Below are positions 35,289-38,858 of a DNA stretch of 38,858 bases, piece after piece. Position numbers and translations under genes: made by a program. Each line of letters begins with the position of its first letter. The first letter of the stretch is position 1. Source of the stretch: Syntrophomonadaceae bacterium (lineage in GTDB: Bacteria; Bacillota; Dethiobacteria; DTU022; UBA8154); the NCBI GenBank assembly GCA_007135125.1, contig SLJK01000105.1, forward strand, positions 1-38,858, read 5' to 3'. The notes below the pieces were generated by a model, which was not told the DNA's origin, searched no databases, and saw only the letters and a list, made by a program, of their open reading frames with translations.

Positions 35289-35312
35289 CCGGGAAGGGGG
35301 TTCCGGGTTTTT
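35289..35312 (+). terminator. Possible weak terminator or attenuator between hisS and aspS
   Basis: CCGGGAA and TTCCGG can pair with one bulged G around a five-G loop, and five T follow at 35308-35312. The stem is short and lies in a 48-base gap between two genes normally co-transcribed, so it may reduce rather than stop read-through, or be fortuitous. Confidence 0.3.
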
Positions 35313-35332
35313 CAATCCGGAGCAAATAATTT

Positions 35333-37153
35333 ATGCGTTTAAAGCGAACATGCTATTGTGCGGAATTATCCAAAAAAAATACGCAGGAAAAAGTTGTCCT
35401 GGCCGGATGGGTTGAAAGCATACGAGATCATGGGAGCCTCATATTTATAGATCTTAGAGATCGCTCCGGTATCGTGCAGCTGGTCTTTGATTATCAAAGA
35501 AGCTCTTCCTTTTTTAACCAGGCGGAAAAACTGCGCCCTGAGTATGTGCTTGCTGTTAGTGGAGAAGTGCTTATGCGCTCTCCGGAAACAGTTAACCCGG
35601 CAGTTAATAGCGGAGAGATAGAGGTTGTCGTTGAGGATATGGAAGTTTTCAACGCTTCAGAAGTTCCTCCTTTCTATATTCAAGATGGAATCAATACGGA
35701 TGAGAACTTGCGACTGCGCTACCGTTATCTTGACCTGAGACGCCCTGAAATGCAGCATATGCTAGAAATGCGTCATAAGAGCATGATGACTGCCAGATCA
35801 TACCTGGATAAACATGGATTTTGGGAGATTGAAACTCCTGTTTTAACCCGCAGCACGCCGGAAGGTGCCCGGGATTACCTGGTGCCGAGCCGTACAGTTT
35901 CTGGAAGTTTTTTTGCCCTTCCCCAGTCCCCCCAACTATTCAAGCAACTGCTCATGGTTTCCGGGGTGGAGAAATATTTTCAGATTACGCGCTGCTTCCG
36001 TGATGAGGATTTAAGAGCAGACCGTCAGCCAGAATTTACCCAAGTCGATTTGGAGATGTCTTTCTGTTCCAGAAAAGACGTGATGAAAACTGTGGAAGGT
36101 TTTATCTACTCTCTTTTCAATGAAGTTTTAAAAAAGGAGATTGAGTTACCTTTTCCCGTTATATCTTATACTGAAGCCATGGAAAGATTTGGCACAGACC
36201 GTCCAGATAACCGATTTGGCATGGAGATAAAGGATATTTCTAAGATTGCCCTGCAGTCAGAGTTTAAGGTGTTTCGCAATGTAGTAAAAAACGGAGGCGT
36301 CGTCAAAGGTTTAAATGCCAGCGGTGCAGGAAATTTCAGCCGTAAGGAGCTTGACGATTTAACCTCCCTGGTTCAGTCCTGGGGAACCGGCGGTTTGGCG
36401 TGGATGATCGTGACAGAGGAAGGTTTTAAATCTCCTATAGCCAAGTTTTTTACTTCCGGGCATTTGGAGGAGATTAGAAAGGAGATGGAAGGAGAGCCGG
36501 GAGACCTGCTGCTTTTTGTGGGTGATGAATGGGAGAATACTTTAATAATACTTGGAAAGCTGCGTCTACACGTGGCTCAACTGCTAGAAATAATAGAGGA
36601 GAAGGATTCCTTTCTCTGGGTAATAGATTTTCCCCTTGTTTCTTTTGATAAAGAGGAAAGCCGCTATTATTCCAACCACCATCCTTTTACTGCACCTTTA
36701 GAGAGCGATCTTTCTTTATTGGAGCAAGATCCTTTAAAAGCGCGCTCCCTTGCTTATGATCTTGTTTATAACGGAATAGAAGTTGCAGGGGGCAGTATAC
36801 GTATTCATAAGCGGGATATTCAGGAGAAAATATTTGCTTTGCTGGGGATTACGGACGAAGAAGCTCAAGAAAAGTTTGGTTTTCTATTGACGGCTTTTCA
36901 GTACGGGGCCCCGCCGCACGGAGGAATAGCAGTGGGTTTTGATCGTTTACTTATGCTTATGGCCGGAAGAGCGAGTATTAGGGATGTAATTCCTTTCCCC
37001 AAGACTGCAACGGGCACCTGCCTGCTTACAGGAGCACCAGCTTCTGTTTCCAGGGAACAGCTTGAGGAATTGCATATATCCCTGGTCCAGAAGGAAATTA
37101 ATGAAAAAGAAGGAGAGGAACAATTTCCTGTTTCTGATAATGCTGAGAGCTAG
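35333..37153 (+). CDS. aspS: Aspartyl-tRNA synthetase, bacterial type
   Basis: AspRS charges tRNA(Asp). The 606-residue protein has the N-terminal anticodon-binding OB domain (GWVESIRDHGSLIFIDLRDRSGIVQLVFD, 25-53). The class II core follows with ETPVLTRSTPEGARDYLVPSR near 170, motif 2 FRDEDLRADRQPEFTQVDLEMSF near 222, the bacterial GAD insertion at about 290-400, and motif 3 with GGIAVGFDRLLMLMAG near 540. Length is typical. H33 replaces the leucine of discriminating E. coli AspRS, so it may also charge tRNA(Asn). ATCCGGAG lies ten bases before the ATG. It probably shares the hisS promoter. Confidence 0.96.
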   Translation: MRLKRTCYCAELSKKNTQEKVVLAGWVESIRDHGSLIFIDLRDRSGIVQLVFDYQRSSSFFNQAEKLRPEYVLAVSGEVLMRSPETVNPAVNSGEIEVVVEDMEVFNASEVPPFYIQDGINTDENLRLRYRYLDLRRPEMQHMLEMRHKSMMTARSYLDKHGFWEIETPVLTRSTPEGARDYLVPSRTVSGSFFALPQSPQLFKQLLMVSGVEKYFQITRCFRDEDLRADRQPEFTQVDLEMSFCSRKDVMKTVEGFIYSLFNEVLKKEIELPFPVISYTEAMERFGTDRPDNRFGMEIKDISKIALQSEFKVFRNVVKNGGVVKGLNASGAGNFSRKELDDLTSLVQSWGTGGLAWMIVTEEGFKSPIAKFFTSGHLEEIRKEMEGEPGDLLLFVGDEWENTLIILGKLRLHVAQLLEIIEEKDSFLWVIDFPLVSFDKEESRYYSNHHPFTAPLESDLSLLEQDPLKARSLAYDLVYNGIEVAGGSIRIHKRDIQEKIFALLGITDEEAQEKFGFLLTAFQYGAPPHGGIAVGFDRLLMLMAGRASIRDVIPFPKTATGTCLLTGAPASVSREQLEELHISLVQKEINEKEGEEQFPVSDNAES

Positions 37154-37195
37154 ACAACTGTAGCTCACTTTTATTATCAAGCGGGTATTAAGTAC

Positions 37196-37224
37196 TTGCA
37201 ATAAGAGTAGTTCTATGCTATCAT
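37196..37224 (+). promoter_or_regulatory. Promoter of 6S RNA
   Basis: TTGCAA at 37196-37201 and TATCAT at 37219-37224 are 17 bases apart, and TG at 37216-37217 makes an extended -10. Initiation would fall near 37231, matching the 5' end expected from the RNA fold. It begins about 40 bases after the aspS stop. Confidence 0.65.
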
Positions 37225-37230
37225 AATATT

Positions 37231-37431
37231 GCAAAAAATAGTAAAAACTTACCCTGCTGTGCGCGTGATCACCCGTATAAGTTTTGAGCTAACACTAATG
37301 AAACGGGAGCCTAACTTTACCTGTGGCGTAGATGCCCCTTTAGGGGACCTACAAAGCAAGTAAGAGGGCACCCACCTGTAGAGGGAGAAGTTCAAAACAG
37401 CGGTCCACGGCATGGTGGGGTTATTTTATTT
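37231..37431 (+). ncRNA. ssrS: 6S RNA
   Basis: 6S RNA binds the housekeeping RNA polymerase holoenzyme by mimicking an open promoter. The 353-base gap between aspS and mgtE can fold as 6S RNA. ACCCTGCTGTG at 37251-37261 pairs (with G-U pairs) with CATGGTGGGGT at 37411-37421. GTTTTGA at 37281-37287 pairs perfectly with TCAAAAC at 37392-37398. A large open bubble follows, between about 37290-37305 and 37375-37390. A long terminal arm ends in GCCCC-TTTA-GGGG near 37334-37347, supported by GTAG/CTAC and GCCT/AGGGC pairs. T-rich DNA follows the closing stem. Lying next to aspS is also where Firmicutes often keep 6S RNA. The ends are estimated from promoter and fold. The 75 bases after it, before mgtE, hold only the mgtE ribosome site. 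Confidence 0.8.
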
Positions 37432-37506
37432 GGGGAGAAATTTACCTGATATTTCAATCTTCAAAAATGATATCTTTTTCTTAGTGAAAATTTAGGAGGT
37501 GAAAGG

Positions 37507-38826
37507 TTGCCTATCCAGGAAACCCTGCAAAAAATCATTAAACAACTACAGGAAGGTGCTCATCCAAGTGATCTCGCGGAACATGTTGATGACTTAAGCG
37601 AGGAGCAGAAAAAGGAACTTTTCAACCTTCTTTCTGATGAAGAAGCTGCACTTATTATTCAGGAAATGGATGTTTTCGATCAGGTATCACTGTTGAGGAT
37701 TTTGACCAAGCACCGTGCTTCGACTATTCTCAGGGAAATGGCTACTGATGATGCCGCTGACCTGATAGGAGACCTCCCAGAAGAGGAAGCAAAAGAGCTT
37801 CTCGCCTTAATCGAGGAAGAGGCAGGAGAGATCAGGGGATTGCTTAAATACCCTGAGGATACCGCCGGCGGAATTATGACTACTGACTTTATTTCCTTGC
37901 CGGATGACATCCCTGTGGAAGAGGCTATTATGCGTTTGCGAGAAGTTGCACCCGAGGCAGAAATTATTTATTACGTATATGTTGTAGATTCTCAGACCAG
38001 GTTGAGGGGGGTTGTATCCCTTCGGGACCTTATCGCCGCGGAAGATGGAACGCTGTTGCGTGAAGTAATGTTTGAAAATGTAATCAGTGTTTTGGCGCAT
38101 ATGGACCAGGAGGAGGTAGCAAGAGTTGTTTCCAGGTATGACCTTCTAGCAGTTCCTGTTGTCGATGAACAGGAACACCTTCTGGGTATTATTACTGTAG
38201 ACGACATACTGGATGTAATGGAAGAGGAAGCTACAGAAGATATTTATAGAATGGCCGGTACCGGCGAAGTACAGAGCGTTGATATTCTTGATGCATCCTC
38301 TTTTCGCATGGCTCGCAAGAGAATGCCCTGGTTGTTTGTCAGTCTAATGGGAGGACTGATTTCTGGAAGTGTAATTGGGGTTTTCGAGGCTACATTGGAA
38401 GCCATTGTTTTCTTGGCTGTTTTTATACCCGTAATTATGGATATGGGTGGGAACGTAGGAACTCAGTCATCCACCCTTTTTGTCCGGGGGCTGGCTACAG
38501 GGGAAATCGAAGAAAGTCATGTCTGGCGATATTTCTTCCGGGAAACGAAGGTAGGCGTTACTATGGGTGTAACGAATGGCATTATTATAGCTATTGCAGC
38601 CTCTATATGGCGAGGTGTTCCTTTATTAGGCATGGTCGTAGGCATTGCCATGTTTGCAACCATTACTCTCGCTGCAGTTATTGGGATCTTGGTGCCGATG
38701 ATATTCAACCGCATTGGGGTAGATCCTGCTATTACGGCCGGCCCCTTTGTGACCAGCATAAAGGACGTAACCGGCCTATTAATCTATTTCTGGATTGCCA
38801 CTACTTTTCTGGAGTATTTGATTTAA
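37507..38826 (+). CDS. mgtE: Magnesium transporter MgtE
   Basis: MgtE is a magnesium-gated, magnesium-selective channel. The 439-residue protein has the N-terminal superhelical domain (about 1-125, HPSDLAEHVDDLSEEQKKELFNLL and EMATDDAADLIGDLPEEEAKELL). Two CBS domains follow (about 130-250, with TAGGIMTTDFISLP and LLAVPVVDEQEHLLGIITVDDILDVMEEE), then five membrane segments from about 275. FIPVIMDMGGNVGTQSSTLFVRGLATGEI near 310 forms the pore. The start is TTG 37507 behind AGGAGGTG. No M-box riboswitch is visible; the space upstream is taken by 6S RNA. Confidence 0.96.
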   Translation: MPIQETLQKIIKQLQEGAHPSDLAEHVDDLSEEQKKELFNLLSDEEAALIIQEMDVFDQVSLLRILTKHRASTILREMATDDAADLIGDLPEEEAKELLALIEEEAGEIRGLLKYPEDTAGGIMTTDFISLPDDIPVEEAIMRLREVAPEAEIIYYVYVVDSQTRLRGVVSLRDLIAAEDGTLLREVMFENVISVLAHMDQEEVARVVSRYDLLAVPVVDEQEHLLGIITVDDILDVMEEEATEDIYRMAGTGEVQSVDILDASSFRMARKRMPWLFVSLMGGLISGSVIGVFEATLEAIVFLAVFIPVIMDMGGNVGTQSSTLFVRGLATGEIEESHVWRYFFRETKVGVTMGVTNGIIIAIAASIWRGVPLLGMVVGIAMFATITLAAVIGILVPMIFNRIGVDPAITAGPFVTSIKDVTGLLIYFWIATTFLEYLI

Positions 38827-38844
38827 ACCAGAAAAGGAGACAGG

Positions 38845-38858
38845 CGGTTTCTAAACCG
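38845..38858 (+). terminator. Hairpin at the right edge, probably the mgtE terminator (cut off)
   Basis: CGGTT and AACCG flank TCTA at the very end of the window, 18 bases after the mgtE stop. A T-run would be expected just beyond the edge and cannot be seen. Confidence 0.35.

Noticed and set aside
37154-37506. M-box magnesium riboswitch in front of mgtE
   Set aside because: The conserved M-box core is not present; the folding and position instead match 6S RNA.
1-38858. CRISPR arrays, insertion sequences, phage genes, rRNA or tRNA genes
   Set aside because: No regularly spaced repeats, transposase or integrase motifs, terminal inverted repeats or rRNA/tRNA signatures were seen while reading the window.

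Overview
The window comes from an anaerobic, probably syntrophic or acetogenic, member of the Firmicutes (Clostridia; relatives of Syntrophomonadaceae or Peptococcaceae would fit). The basis is gene content and order: the secD-secF-recJ-rel-dtd-hisS-aspS-6S RNA run typical of Clostridia, a selA-selB pair, Gram-positive bacillithiol genes, and a large Etf/Hdr/Flx flavin and iron-sulfur electron-transfer cluster beside a beta-oxidation gene. This is inferred from families, not from a database search. Every supported gene lies on the + strand. No rRNA, tRNA, CRISPR array, phage gene or insertion sequence was seen.

Layout. (1) 1-2197: end of selA and complete selB, for selenocysteine insertion. 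(2) 2530-10920: electron-transfer cluster of a soluble HdrC-HdrB-like fusion, EtfB, EtfA, HdrA, an MvhD/FlxD-like protein, two ferredoxin-like Flx subunits (FlxC, FlxB) and the NAD(P)H/FAD/[2Fe-2S] subunit FlxA, closed by a strong terminator near 11014-11056. (3) 11124-11594: RseC-like membrane protein with its own terminator. (4) 11804-13834: 3-hydroxyacyl-CoA dehydrogenase/enoyl-CoA hydratase fusion, followed by two perfect tandem hairpins. (5) 14020-18474: lysA-dapF-dapL-asd (diaminopimelate/lysine). (6) 18578-21853: bshC-bshB1-bshA (bacillithiol). (7) 21916-24388: hisH-hisA-hisF-hisI (end of histidine synthesis, without hisE). (8) 24416-25674: O6-alkylguanine-DNA methyltransferase and an HD-domain phosphohydrolase. 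(9) 25790-33805: secD, secF, a LapA-like protein, recJ, rel and dtd. (10) 34010-37153: hisS and aspS. (11) 37231-37431: 6S RNA with its own promoter. (12) 37507-38826: mgtE.

How the genes fit together. Region 2 looks like one soluble machine linking an electron-transferring flavoprotein (which would take electrons from acyl-CoA dehydrogenases) through an HdrCB-like fusion to the flavin-bifurcating HdrA, and from there through FlxD/C/B to the NADH-reactive FlxA. The nearby beta-oxidation fusion fits growth on, or synthesis of, short fatty acids. Joining EtfAB, HdrCB, HdrA and FlxABCD in one locus is the most interesting feature of the window: it could couple NADH, ferredoxin and acyl-CoA oxidation without a membrane enzyme. 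Other points of note are the stringent-response enzyme, whose synthetase loop reads EFND where the family's bifunctional members have RFKD; a histidine in AspRS at the position associated with non-discriminating enzymes; bacillithiol genes in an anaerobe, with a shortened BshC; and a well-folded 6S RNA downstream of aspS.
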